Source: JAFLUQ01 sp964442035
GTDB taxonomy: Bacteria > Bacillota > Clostridia > UMGS1883
Assembly: GCA_964442035.1 (NCBI GenBank)
Contig: CAYTWZ010000001.1
Location: forward strand, 3,115-67,114
Direction: 5' to 3'
Length of the DNA: 64,000 nt
The position numbers and the translations under genes are program-made. Shown here in pieces: positions 16,701 to 23,468 of the stretch; position 1 is the stretch's first letter; each line of letters starts with the position of its first letter. The notes beneath the pieces are model-generated. The model did not search any database, was not told the origin of the DNA, and saw only the letters and a program-made list of their open reading frames with translations.

Positions 16701-18250
16701 TGATAAATGTGTTCTATACAGCTGAGCTTCCTGATGACTATGACCAGTATGACTGGGTAGGCAATGACAAGAAGTATCCTGTTGAAAAAGGCTCCGCCAA
16801 TCAGATTACAAATGGTGACCTGACCAATGGCATGACCGACTGGACAAGAGCTTCTGATGGCGCCGAGCTTGCTTGGGAAGTTGTTAATAACAGTGAATTT
16901 ACTTCCGGTAAGGCAATGCACTTTACGGGCACTTCTACAGGCGGCGGCGGTGAAAACACCATGAGGCGCTTTATCAAGGCTGAAGCCGGGAAGAGCTACT
17001 ATGTATCCAACAAGGTTTACAATTCCCTCGGCGTGGCTACCACTGACCATGGCACCACAGGTATGAACGCCATGGTTGCTGTTGAGCTTGACGGTACCGG
17101 TTTTGGCGCACCCAAGACCAGCGGCGTTACAATTTACAGCCATGTTGACAATGGCGGCTATGACTCTTGGTCAGCCGGTGGGACAGCCGATACGAACTTC
17201 GTAATAAGCGGAACCATTGCGTCCAGAGAAGATGGCGTCTATCAGCCCGGAATAAATACCGTTGAGGCTGTTATCAAAGTTCCTGAAACCGCTTCTAATC
17301 CGTATATTATGCTTTCCTACGGCGCATGGGGCAGTACAGGGGTTTACTACGGCGATTTCCAGATGTACGAGGTTGCATCCGATGAATGCGTGGATCTGTC
17401 CAAGAAGGTTAAGGTTACGGTAACGGTTGACGGAGTAGCCGGCGAGCCTGAGCTTGTTGACAAGGGCAGCGCGCTTCCCAGCTATGCGAATCTTTATCCC
17501 GGTGCGCTTATATCGATCGAGGGCAGCACAGATGAGCCTAATGTCAACGTAACCGTAAGCAATGAGGCTCCCGAGTTTAAATCCTCTATTGCTATTATCA
17601 ACGGAAACGCTGTAATATACGCTGTTGGGGAAGCTGTAGCAGGAAAGGCTGTTATAGCTCAGTACGCTGACGGCAAGCTTATCGATGTTGTGACCAAGGA
17701 CGTAAATGTTGCGGCAGGCACAAGCGCGGAGATCGCGATTACAGCCGCTGAGGGCGCTACAGCCGTTCGTGTAATGGTTGTAGAGTCTCTCGAAACTATG
17801 GTTCCCGCGGTTAAGTCCACATCCGCTTCCGCAGGCTCCTATGCTCCCGCTATTATCACAGTAAGTGAAGAACCGCAGGCTAAGAGCGGATATGTTAAGG
17901 AAGCTATGTTTGACGGCGACAAGGAAAACACCCGCTGGACAAGTGACGGTGTAAGCGATGATGATCATCACTGCTGGTTCATTCTCGACTTCGGCAAGGA
18001 TATCACAGCTCAGGAGATTGAGTTCTTCTTCAACAACGCCGCAAGCGGACGCAATACCATATTTACACTCAGTGTTTCTAAGGACGGCAAGGAATATACG
18101 CAGGTATTTGACGGCAAGAGCGAAGTTAACAGCGCTGTTATAAGCCTTGCTGAAGCCGGAAGCTTCCGTTACATCAAATATTACGGAAATGGCAACGACA
18201 ATACCGCCGATCCTAAGTGGACTGCTATCAACGAGATTACTATTAAGTGA
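13775..18250 (+). CDS. Large secreted multi-module carbohydrate-binding protein
   Basis: 1491 aa with a Sec signal peptide (cleavage probably after AFA, ~30). Approximate modules in order: CBM4/9-like jelly roll (40-235, NLITDGSFETDAWEK); two atrophied bacterial Ig domains (240-410) with paired TITAPAEDTKVTLTATI and SYTAPADKTKVTLTATI; CBM-like (415-560, NGGFETTDLSGW); MucBP-like repeat (565-640, VTINYLDRDTGNKL); CBM-like (645-840, NGDFESALVGTTIPGW); second MucBP-like repeat (845-910, VTINYLEKGTDKVL); Ig-like (915-975); CBM-like (990-1205, NGDLTNGMTDW); linker; C-terminal F5/8C (CBM32) domain (1345-1491, AMFDGDKENTRWTSDG). No glycosidase domain, LPXTG, SLH or dockerin is visible. Likely a glycan-binding surface or secreted protein; target unknown. 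AAGGAGG supports ATG 13775. Confidence 0.8.
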   Translation: MKIHKTLALAVAVAMIVSIMPAFGLTAFAAVGDGIILSDGVTAYVLNSDNLITDGSFETDAWEKALTTGVYDEQENGVAYVGVMNQDERMLQRGATAFERVAGYDGSYAIVAVTDDISPKGDGSRLTNYENGPTSIKHYIQNTSGSEQKYLVRFWVKAAGEEAAPFKYYVGANTATAAIPSYETGAASDEWKQIETVCTVPASQYVMINIYDMTANSVALDAFEVYALTETADSKAFTEAMAEWSTAFPYLEGQSISEKITLPKKVGNASVVWDIQPTGVIAADGTITAPAEDTKVTLTATISAGSFSAPKTYNLVVKGFGSGLVDALKAVIPGSVTDNVTLPSSVPGYDGSTVTWKSSNTAIIGNDGSYTAPADKTKVTLTATITYSGATVTQDFEVSAGVLKTLVPNGGFETTDLSGWTNRFGNSIDGAEVVYDDTLGANVLHLDGTDGTGTNRSIGTTWSVTTGVAYVLSFDIYINNMDPVYNGITDAVGDGPATGSTGLSGTKIVDFSTEVNTGSWNHIEKQFIAATDLLYYQASWTGELKLGNVKLWPVQTDFTTSVTINYLDRDTGNKLKDSKTVENLDGANDGSISYTAGSSEKAYIEYGGHIYTYDSTSVDSVVLKSNGNVIDLYFKLTDNLMTNGDFESALVGTTIPGWTVGTGNAMTTSNFEIVTEGNGNHYLKSISHESGDGAGSIKTFVDLEPGKVYTISFDIWYTGDGPDGVADGPSEESYIGAYLVDSTKADITTGSDAVINERRETTGGIIPQASNQKDMYLLKNSDGWTTVSTTLYPNETYQTLLIMGKWLNRKDNGQTDGRWAFDNFVIQTVKAEFKGEVTINYLEKGTDKVLKAARTVADQYGDTTYYAAASDKEAITTEDGTTYIYDTESVDNVVVAKETGNVINLYFNKLAAVSAADVTIDTTVVDGLTLPETVSVIYNDGSTKAAAAVWDAAPALEEGKTYTVNGKAEGLDVKAVINVFYTAELPDDYDQYDWVGNDKKYPVEKGSANQITNGDLTNGMTDWTRASDGAELAWEVVNNSEFTSGKAMHFTGTSTGGGGENTMRRFIKAEAGKSYYVSNKVYNSLGVATTDHGTTGMNAMVAVELDGTGFGAPKTSGVTIYSHVDNGGYDSWSAGGTADTNFVISGTIASREDGVYQPGINTVEAVIKVPETASNPYIMLSYGAWGSTGVYYGDFQMYEVASDECVDLSKKVKVTVTVDGVAGEPELVDKGSALPSYANLYPGALISIEGSTDEPNVNVTVSNEAPEFKSSIAIINGNAVIYAVGEAVAGKAVIAQYADGKLIDVVTKDVNVAAGTSAEIAITAAEGATAVRVMVVESLETMVPAVKSTSASAGSYAPAIITVSEEPQAKSGYVKEAMFDGDKENTRWTSDGVSDDDHHCWFILDFGKDITAQEIEFFFNNAASGRNTIFTLSVSKDGKEYTQVFDGKSEVNSAVISLAEAGSFRYIKYYGNGNDNTADPKWTAINEITIK

Positions 18251-18331
18251 TTTACTGAAGCATGTCGCTGAAAGCCGAAGGCAATTCTCTGAGGATGCTG
18301 TAAAACGTAACAGAAGAAATTGAATAAGGTT

Positions 18332-18372
18332 ATCCCCGGGATCAGGACGATCACCTGTTCCCGGGGATTTTT
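18332..18372 (+). terminator. Terminator after the carbohydrate-binding protein
   Basis: ATCCCCGGGA (18332-18341) and TCCCGGGGAT (18359-18368) form a perfect 10-bp stem followed by TTTT. Confidence 0.85.
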
Positions 18373-18408
18373 CAGCTATGCGAAAAACCAATCAAGGTGT
18401 AGCTAAGG

Positions 18409-18571
18409 AAGTGTTGAATAATTCACACCTATGGCTTAAAACGCGGCCTAATGGGTAGTTCCCGCAGCACGGTTAAAAAGCCCAGTATACATCAAGAATT
18501 CACGCGTTATTTGCCTTGCCGCGAGAAAAATTTCCTCGCCAATCGGCATTTTAGAATATTAATCGGCGCTT
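18409..18571 (+). repeat. MITE-like element, copy A (full length, 163 bp)
   Basis: Left end AAGTGTTGAATAATTC and right end GAATATTAATCGGCGCTT are imperfect terminal inverted repeats. The interior matches copy B (33818-33977): GGCTTAAAACGC, GGTTAAAAAGCCCAGTATAC, TTGCCTTGCCGCGAGAAA and CAATCGGCATTTTAGAAT. Non-coding. Confidence 0.75.
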
Positions 18572-18575
18572 TTCT

Positions 18576-18625
18576 AAACGAAAGAAGCCCCGGGTCTCGT
18601 GCCGATCCGGGGACTTCTTTCGTTT
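18576..18625. terminator. Bidirectional hairpin terminator / CTAAACGAAAG repeat copy
   Basis: AAACGAAAGAAGCCCCGG pairs with CCGGGGaCTTCTTTCGTTT, an 18-bp stem with one bulged base. It sits directly beside MITE copy A and downstream of the minus-strand lipoprotein gene, so it can serve as the terminator of the tex operon. Its CTAAACGAAAG start and GGGTCTCGT interior are shared with 2861-2926 and 22410-22476. Confidence 0.7.
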
Positions 18626-18649
18626 GGCTGAATGCTTTTTTAAGCTCAC

Positions 18650-19519
18650 TTATTTATTCTCTACCTTGGTATCTTCCTTGGTATTCTCTGCCTTGGCATC
18701 TTCTTTGGCATCTGCCTTGGCATTTTCTTTGGAATTTGGAGTTTTCTTCATATTACGCACAATAACGAACACCGCTGTGCCAATTGCGATTACAGCAATA
18801 ATAGGAATAATGATTTTCCCGGCGGAGCCGCTGTCCTTGCTGTCCTCATCCATGGGCTTGACATCCATAGGCGCGGCATCGTCACTGTTATCGTCTGTCA
18901 CTGTTGTATAGCTTTTGTCCATTATCCGGCTTGAAACGAGGCTTACATTGACGCTGTCTTCTCCGCTCCCGCTCCATGTATAGGTATTGGCATCCCGGGA
19001 GCCCGCGTTGGAGCTTTCCGCGTCGTCAGGCAGTACCACTGTAAGGCTGCCCTCATAAATGGCGGCATTGTCACTTGAAATAAGGTCGGAAGCCTTGAAG
19101 GCCTCGATGTTAAGAACGCCGTCCAGCTTAAGCTGACCCTTGTCATAGCGAACCCAAAGATCTCCGCCGGTTTCGGAGGTAGAGAACGTGGGTACAAAGC
19201 CAAGACCCGTCCAGCTTTCGGGGGAGGTGAGCTCGTCAATGTCCTTGAAGCTGCGCTGCACAGTTATCCTGTAAAGCTCATCGTCCTCGCTTTCGGTATA
19301 GGGGATGCTGTTTTCGTCCAGAGAGTCTGTTATCAAAGTCTTGACCTGAGTCATAGCCTCATCATTGGCAACCAGTGCCTTTGTAATGCCATAGTTGACA
19401 TCAACGTCAAAGCTGCCGTCCTTATTGACAGTCAGCTTAATGTCGCTGCGTCCGCAGCCGCACAGGAGCAAAGCCAGCGCCAAAACTATCGGAACAGTCT
19501 TTTTAAATGTCTTTTTCAT
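18650..19519 (-). CDS. LppM/DUF3153-like membrane-anchored lipoprotein
   Basis: 289 aa. N-terminal lipoprotein signal with lipobox LLCGC (Cys ~22), then an extracytoplasmic LppM-like domain starting DIKLTVNKDGSFDVDVNY. A Ser/Asp-rich linker leads to one transmembrane helix (IIIPIIAVIAIGTAVFVIV, ~245-263) and a short highly charged tail of repeating Lys-Ala-Asp/Glu units (KADAKEDAKAENTKEDTKVE). Lipid anchor plus transmembrane helix would fix both ends in the membrane, with the charged tail cytoplasmic. Function unknown. It follows the 39-aa membrane protein by 7 bases and tex further upstream, so these three are probably one transcript. Confidence 0.7.
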   Translation of the reverse strand: MKKTFKKTVPIVLALALLLCGCGRSDIKLTVNKDGSFDVDVNYGITKALVANDEAMTQVKTLITDSLDENSIPYTESEDDELYRITVQRSFKDIDELTSPESWTGLGFVPTFSTSETGGDLWVRYDKGQLKLDGVLNIEAFKASDLISSDNAAIYEGSLTVVLPDDAESSNAGSRDANTYTWSGSGEDSVNVSLVSSRIMDKSYTTVTDDNSDDAAPMDVKPMDEDSKDSGSAGKIIIPIIAVIAIGTAVFVIVRNMKKTPNSKENAKADAKEDAKAENTKEDTKVENK

Positions 19520-19526
19520 GGCGCAC

Positions 19527-19646
19527 CTATATGAACATGGGGGACTCTTCCTCCACAGGGTTGTGCTTCAGAACGTAAAACACCATTGCGGTGCACATGG
19601 AAATGATTGCCGCCACAAGCAGGAAAAGCTTGATTTTGTTTTTCAT
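19527..19646 (-). CDS. 39-aa single-pass membrane protein
   Basis: A small ORF with strong translation signals: AAGGAGGAAATATCC before the ATG at 19646. It has a Lys-rich N-terminus (MKNKIK), one hydrophobic helix (LFLLVAAIISMCTAMVFYVL, ~7-26) and a short acidic tail (KHNPVEEESPMFI), ending 7 bases before the lipoprotein gene. Position between tex and the lipoprotein, with tight spacing, supports it being real. I do not recognise a family. It could be an accessory of the adjacent lipoprotein; this is inference from neighbourhood only. Confidence 0.65.
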   Translation of the reverse strand: MKNKIKLFLLVAAIISMCTAMVFYVLKHNPVEEESPMFI

Positions 19647-19660
19647 TGGATATTTCCTCC

Positions 19661-21808
19661 TTAAACTTCTTTGATGGAAAGGGATATGCGCTTTGTTTTC
19701 GGGTCAACGGAAAGCACCTTTACTCTTACGATGTCGCCAACGCTGAGTACCTCGGTTGGGTGCTTGATATAACGGTTGGCAATCTGTGAAATGTGCACCA
19801 GCCCGTCCTGATGCACACCGATATCCACAAAGGCGCCGAAGTCGATCACATTGCGGACGGTGCCGTCCACTATCATTCCCGGCTTAAGCTCCTCAAGGGA
19901 CATACAGCCGCTGCGGAGCAGAGGCTTTGGCAACTCGTCACGGGGGTCCCGCCCCGGCTTTTGCAGGGAAGCGATCATATCCGTCAGTGTGGGCGCGCCT
20001 ACCCCAAGCCTTTGGCAAAGCTCCTCCTTGCCCAAGACAGCGGCGCGCTTGGCTATGTCCCCAAAAGCTCCGCCCTTAAGCTCATCGCCGCTGTAGCCGC
20101 ACAGGCTTAGCAGCTGGCGGGCGGCGTCATAGCTTTCCGGATGGACAGAAGTGTTGTCAAGGAATTCCGCCCCTCCGCTTATGCGCATGAAGCCCGCACA
20201 CTGGACAAAGGCCTTGTTTCCAAGCTTTGCCACTTTTAAAAGCTCCTTTCGGCTTTTGAAGCTGCCGTTATGCTCCCGGTACTCCACAATGTTTTTAGCC
20301 ACTGCGGAGCTTATGCCCGAAATATAGCCCAGAAGCGGCGCGGAAGCTGTGTTAAGATCCACACCCACCTTGTTTACGCAGTCCTCTACTACACCGCCCA
20401 GAGCGGCGCTCAGCTGCTTCTGGTTGCAATCATGCTGATACTGTCCCACCCCAATAGAGCGGGGATCGATCTTTACTAGCTCGGACAATGGATCCTGAAG
20501 CCGCCGGGCGATGGATACCGCGCTCCTGAGTGAAACATCATAGTCCGGGAATTCCTCCGCCGCAAGCTTGCTGGCGCTGTACACCGAGGCTCCCGCCTCA
20601 CTGACCACCATATACCGCACTTTTTCGGGAAGCTGTGAGACAAGCTCTCCGATGAAGCTTTCGCTTTCGCCTGTGGCAGTGCCGTTGCCTATGGAGATAA
20701 GGTCAACGCCGTTGCGTTCGATCATGCCCTTGAGCTGAACCTTGGCTTTTTCCTTGTTGTGGTGCTCTAAGGTAAAGTAAGCCACGCCTGTTTCCAGCAC
20801 CTTGCCGGTGCTGTCCACGACCGCAAGCTTGCAGCCCGTGCGGTAGCCCGGATCCACTCCAAGGACTGTGTGACCCTTTACAGGCGGGGTCATAAGCAGG
20901 TTATTAAGATTTACGCTGAACAGCCCTATAGCCCCTTTCTCGGCTCTTTCAGTGAGCATAGCGCGTATTTCGTTTTCTATAGAAGGGGCAATCAGTCTTT
21001 TGTAGCTGTCCTGATAGGCCTCGGTCAGCAGATCGGCCATTGCTCCGGGACGCTTGATCAGCATACGGCTGAGATAGCTGTGTATTATTTCCGGATCGAT
21101 ATCTATCTTTACCGCAAGAGCGTTTTCCTTTTCGCCCCGGTTAAGGGCAAGTATGCGGTGGTCCGCGATCCGGTTTACCGGTTCCCTGAAATCCGCGTAC
21201 ATGGCATAGGTGGGGTTTTCCTCTTTGCCGGGACGGCTGACAAAACAGCCGTTTAAGTACGTAAGCCGCCGGATTTCCTTGCGGTAGTCCGCATTGTCGC
21301 TGACGGTCTCGGCTATTATGTCCTTTGCACCGTCTATGGCCTCTTTAACGTTAGCTGCGCCATTTTCCTCGTCTATATATTTTTCCGCCTCAAGGGCAAT
21401 ATCGCCCCCAAAGTCCTGTGCCATGATCAGCTCCGCCAGAGGGTCAAGTCCCTTTTCCTTTGCCACAGAAGCTCGGGTTTTGCGCTTTGGACGGAAGGGA
21501 CGGTATATGTCATCCAGCTCTGTGAGTGTTTTGGCGGCGGTGAGCTTGGCGGTGATCTCCTCAGTAAGCCTGCCCTGCTCGTCAATAAGGCGGCTTACCT
21601 CCTGACGGCGCTGCTCAAGCCCCCTTAGCGCGTCCAGCCTTTCGGCAAACTCACGTATGCGTTGATCGTCCATTTCTCCGTGCTGCTCCTTGCGGTACCG
21701 GGCGATAAAAGGTACGGTGTTGCCCTCATCCAAAAGTCTGACAAGATTTTCCCCATAGTTAAGAGGAATGCTCATTTCCGAGCAAAGTCTGTTCAAAATA
21801 TTATCCAT
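19661..21808 (-). CDS. tex: Tex-family S1 RNA-binding transcription accessory protein
   Basis: 715 aa, normal for Tex. It has an N-terminal helical region with VPFIARYRKEQHGEMDDQ (~32), a YqgF/RuvX-like fold (HTVLGVDPGYRTGCKLAVVD, ~320) and two helix-hairpin-helix elements (LNTASAPLLGYISGISSAVA, ~490). The C-terminal S1 domain is GMIVDGTVRNVIDFGAFVDI (~640) with HISQIAN. Tex binds nucleic acids and affects transcription; its biochemical role is not fully settled. Ribosome site AAGGTG; followed on the same strand by the 39-aa membrane protein. Confidence 0.95.
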   Translation of the reverse strand: MDNILNRLCSEMSIPLNYGENLVRLLDEGNTVPFIARYRKEQHGEMDDQRIREFAERLDALRGLEQRRQEVSRLIDEQGRLTEEITAKLTAAKTLTELDDIYRPFRPKRKTRASVAKEKGLDPLAELIMAQDFGGDIALEAEKYIDEENGAANVKEAIDGAKDIIAETVSDNADYRKEIRRLTYLNGCFVSRPGKEENPTYAMYADFREPVNRIADHRILALNRGEKENALAVKIDIDPEIIHSYLSRMLIKRPGAMADLLTEAYQDSYKRLIAPSIENEIRAMLTERAEKGAIGLFSVNLNNLLMTPPVKGHTVLGVDPGYRTGCKLAVVDSTGKVLETGVAYFTLEHHNKEKAKVQLKGMIERNGVDLISIGNGTATGESESFIGELVSQLPEKVRYMVVSEAGASVYSASKLAAEEFPDYDVSLRSAVSIARRLQDPLSELVKIDPRSIGVGQYQHDCNQKQLSAALGGVVEDCVNKVGVDLNTASAPLLGYISGISSAVAKNIVEYREHNGSFKSRKELLKVAKLGNKAFVQCAGFMRISGGAEFLDNTSVHPESYDAARQLLSLCGYSGDELKGGAFGDIAKRAAVLGKEELCQRLGVGAPTLTDMIASLQKPGRDPRDELPKPLLRSGCMSLEELKPGMIVDGTVRNVIDFGAFVDIGVHQDGLVHISQIANRYIKHPTEVLSVGDIVRVKVLSVDPKTKRISLSIKEV

Positions 21809-21859
21809 GTCTTTTTCACCTTAAACTGCGCGGTTACGCGGCCGCAAAGCTGCAGCTGT

Positions 21860-22270
21860 TTATTTTTTGTTTTTTGGATTAACGATGTCCCTCCAAGCTA
21901 AGTCACCCCGGTCAAGTCCCCGTACAAGGACCTCGGCTGTGGCGGCATTGGTGGCAAGGGGAATGTTGTGTACGTCGCAGAGCCTGAAAAGGGCGTTCAC
22001 ATCCGGCTCGTGAGGCTGCGCCGTAAGGGGATCCCGAAAGAACAGCACAAGGTCAATCTCGTCATAGGCGATCCTTGCGCCGATCTGCTGGTCGCCCCCC
22101 TGAGGCCCGGACAGAAACCTGTGTACATGGAGGCCCGTGGCCTCGGTGACAAGCCCGCCTGTTGTACCTGTGGCGCAAAGGCTGTGTTTTTCCAGTATGC
22201 CCTTATAGGCAATACAGAATTGAACCATGAGCTCCTTTTTCTGATCGTGAGCGATAAGTGCAATGTTCAT
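21860..22270 (-). CDS. mgsA: Methylglyoxal synthase
   Basis: Converts dihydroxyacetone phosphate to methylglyoxal and phosphate, a bypass relieving sugar-phosphate build-up. 136 aa, typical size. Family motifs: ALIAHDQKK at the start, ATGTTGGLV (~33), SGPQGGDQQIGA with the catalytic Asp (~54) and LVLFFRDPLTAQPHEPD (~74). AGGAGGG ribosome site before ATG 22270. It lies upstream of tex with a 51-base gap, in the same direction. Confidence 0.95.
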   Translation of the reverse strand: MNIALIAHDQKKELMVQFCIAYKGILEKHSLCATGTTGGLVTEATGLHVHRFLSGPQGGDQQIGARIAYDEIDLVLFFRDPLTAQPHEPDVNALFRLCDVHNIPLATNAATAEVLVRGLDRGDLAWRDIVNPKNKK

Positions 22271-22323
22271 GCTTTTCCCTCCTAATTTTATGCTTCAATT
22301 AAGTAAGGCGCACAGCGCCGTCA

Positions 22324-22476
22324 TGGGGCGTTTCGGTGGGAGAAAAGAACTCCCCCGCCGAAAAACGAAAGGATTGCCCGCCGCCTATAGATGGTGCCCT
22401 CTGCCAGTGCCTCTGCAAAGCGGAAGCACCGGCAGAGTCGGCAGACGAGACACGTGGACAGCTTTCGTTTAGTTAA
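22324..22476 (+). repeat. Palindromic repeat element, longest copy (GGGGCGTTTCGGYGGG...CTTTCGTTTAG)
   Basis: Starts with GGGGCGTTTCGGTGGGAG, pairs with CTCCCCCGCCGAAAAACG, continues AAAGGATTGCCCGCCGCCTA and ends GACACGTGGACAGCTTTCGT then TTAG. Parts recur at 2861-2926 (reverse, right end), 10096-10150 (left end), 29757-29840 (reverse, left and middle) and 18575-18600. An internal GGTGCTTCCGC/GCAGAGG-type stem (22403-22440) is also visible. Non-coding. Confidence 0.65.
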
Positions 22477-22516
22477 ATATTTGTGCTTATGAACCCTCAT
22501 TGATTCAATATATCGG

Positions 22517-22676
22517 AAGCGCTGATCAATTCTAAAATCTCGATTGGCGAAGGAATTTCTCTCGCTGTAAGGTAAAAACCCCATGAATACTTGCTGTATC
22601 TTGTGCTTTTTTACCGAAATGCGTAAACTTCCCGTCAAGCAGTGTATTAAACCGTAGGCGTGAATTGTTCGGCGCT
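22517..22676 (-). repeat. MITE-like element, copy D (full length, 160 bp, inverted)
   Basis: Ends AAGCGCTGATCAATTC (22517-22532) and GAATTGTTCGGCGCT (22662-22676). On the minus strand the interior reads CACGCCTACGGTTTAA, CTTGACGGGAAGTTT, CAAGATACAGCAAGTATTCA and ATCGAGATTTTAGAATTG, matching copies A-C. It lies 11 bases downstream of minD. Confidence 0.75.
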
Positions 22677-22687
22677 GTGTTATGCTT

Positions 22688-23458
22688 TTATTTGTTCGAG
22701 AAGAGAAGTCTGTGCCTTTTTTCTTTGTAATTGGGCAGCTCGACCCTTTCGCCGCAAAGCCTCGCGGCTATATTTCCGAAGGCTGCCGCCGCCTGACTTT
22801 TTTTGTCCTCCGGCAAAAATCCGGCTCCCGGAATCGCGTTTTCATCCTCAGGAACCACGCCCAGCAGATCGATGGAAAGATAGCTGAGTATGTCCTCCAC
22901 ATCGGGCATAAGCCCCCTTCGGGTCAATGCGGGGCGAAAGCGGTTGATTATCAGTTTAAGGCTTGTGATCTCGTTCTTTTCCAGCAGTCCGGCCACCCGA
23001 TCCGCGTCACGCAGAGCGCATTGCTCCGCCGCCGTTACGATGATCGCGTCATCGGCCCCGGCCGCCGCCAGTTCAAACCCCCGGCCGACACCCGGAGGGC
23101 TGTCTATGAGTATAAAGTCAAACTCGGGCCGCAGCTTTTGCAGCAGGTTTTTCATCTGTGTAACGGTGACCTCTGTCTCGTCCTTAGTTTGGGCCGCGGG
23201 CATGAGAAACAGCGCGTCGGATTTTTCACATGGGAGGATAGCCTTGCTTTCCGGGCATATTCCCCGAGCGGCGTCCGTCATGTCGTACACTATGACATCC
23301 TCCATTTTCATTGCTATGTCAAGACTCCTCAGTCCTGTGTCGGCATCTATCACCAGTGTCTTTTTGCCGCGCGACGCCAGCGCAGCCCCAATGTTGGCGG
23401 CACAAAAGGTCTTGCCCGTTCCTCCCTTGCCGCCTGTGATTACTGTCACACTTCCCAT
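22688..23458 (-). CDS. minD: MinD/ParA-family septum-site ATPase
   Basis: 256 aa, deviant Walker-A ATPase. GGKGGTGKTF (8-17) holds the signature lysine, LVIDADTGLRSLDIAM follows (~37) and ILIDSPPGVGRGFELAAAGAD (~118) is the switch II/Walker B region. MinD positions the division site with MinC. The membrane-targeting amphipathic helix of classical MinD is not obvious; the C-terminus is YKEKRHRLLFSNK. It ends the maf-mreC-mreD-mrdA operon, 10 bases after the penicillin-binding protein gene. No minC or minE is present in the window. Confidence 0.82.
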   Translation of the reverse strand: MGSVTVITGGKGGTGKTFCAANIGAALASRGKKTLVIDADTGLRSLDIAMKMEDVIVYDMTDAARGICPESKAILPCEKSDALFLMPAAQTKDETEVTVTQMKNLLQKLRPEFDFILIDSPPGVGRGFELAAAGADDAIIVTAAEQCALRDADRVAGLLEKNEITSLKLIINRFRPALTRRGLMPDVEDILSYLSIDLLGVVPEDENAIPGAGFLPEDKKSQAAAAFGNIAARLCGERVELPNYKEKRHRLLFSNK

Positions 23459-23468
23459 TTTGTCCTCC

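Noticed and set aside
15860..18391. Long minus-strand frames (427 and 406 codons) opposite the carbohydrate-binding protein
   Set aside because: They are antisense to a protein with a signal peptide and ordered modules, and lack start signals. Cys/Gly-rich translations are typical antisense artefacts.
18451..18911. Plus-strand frames with LPWYLPWYSLPWHL-type repeats
   Set aside because: They are the reverse of the charged KADAKEDAKAE-type tail of the minus-strand lipoprotein, not a real repeat protein.
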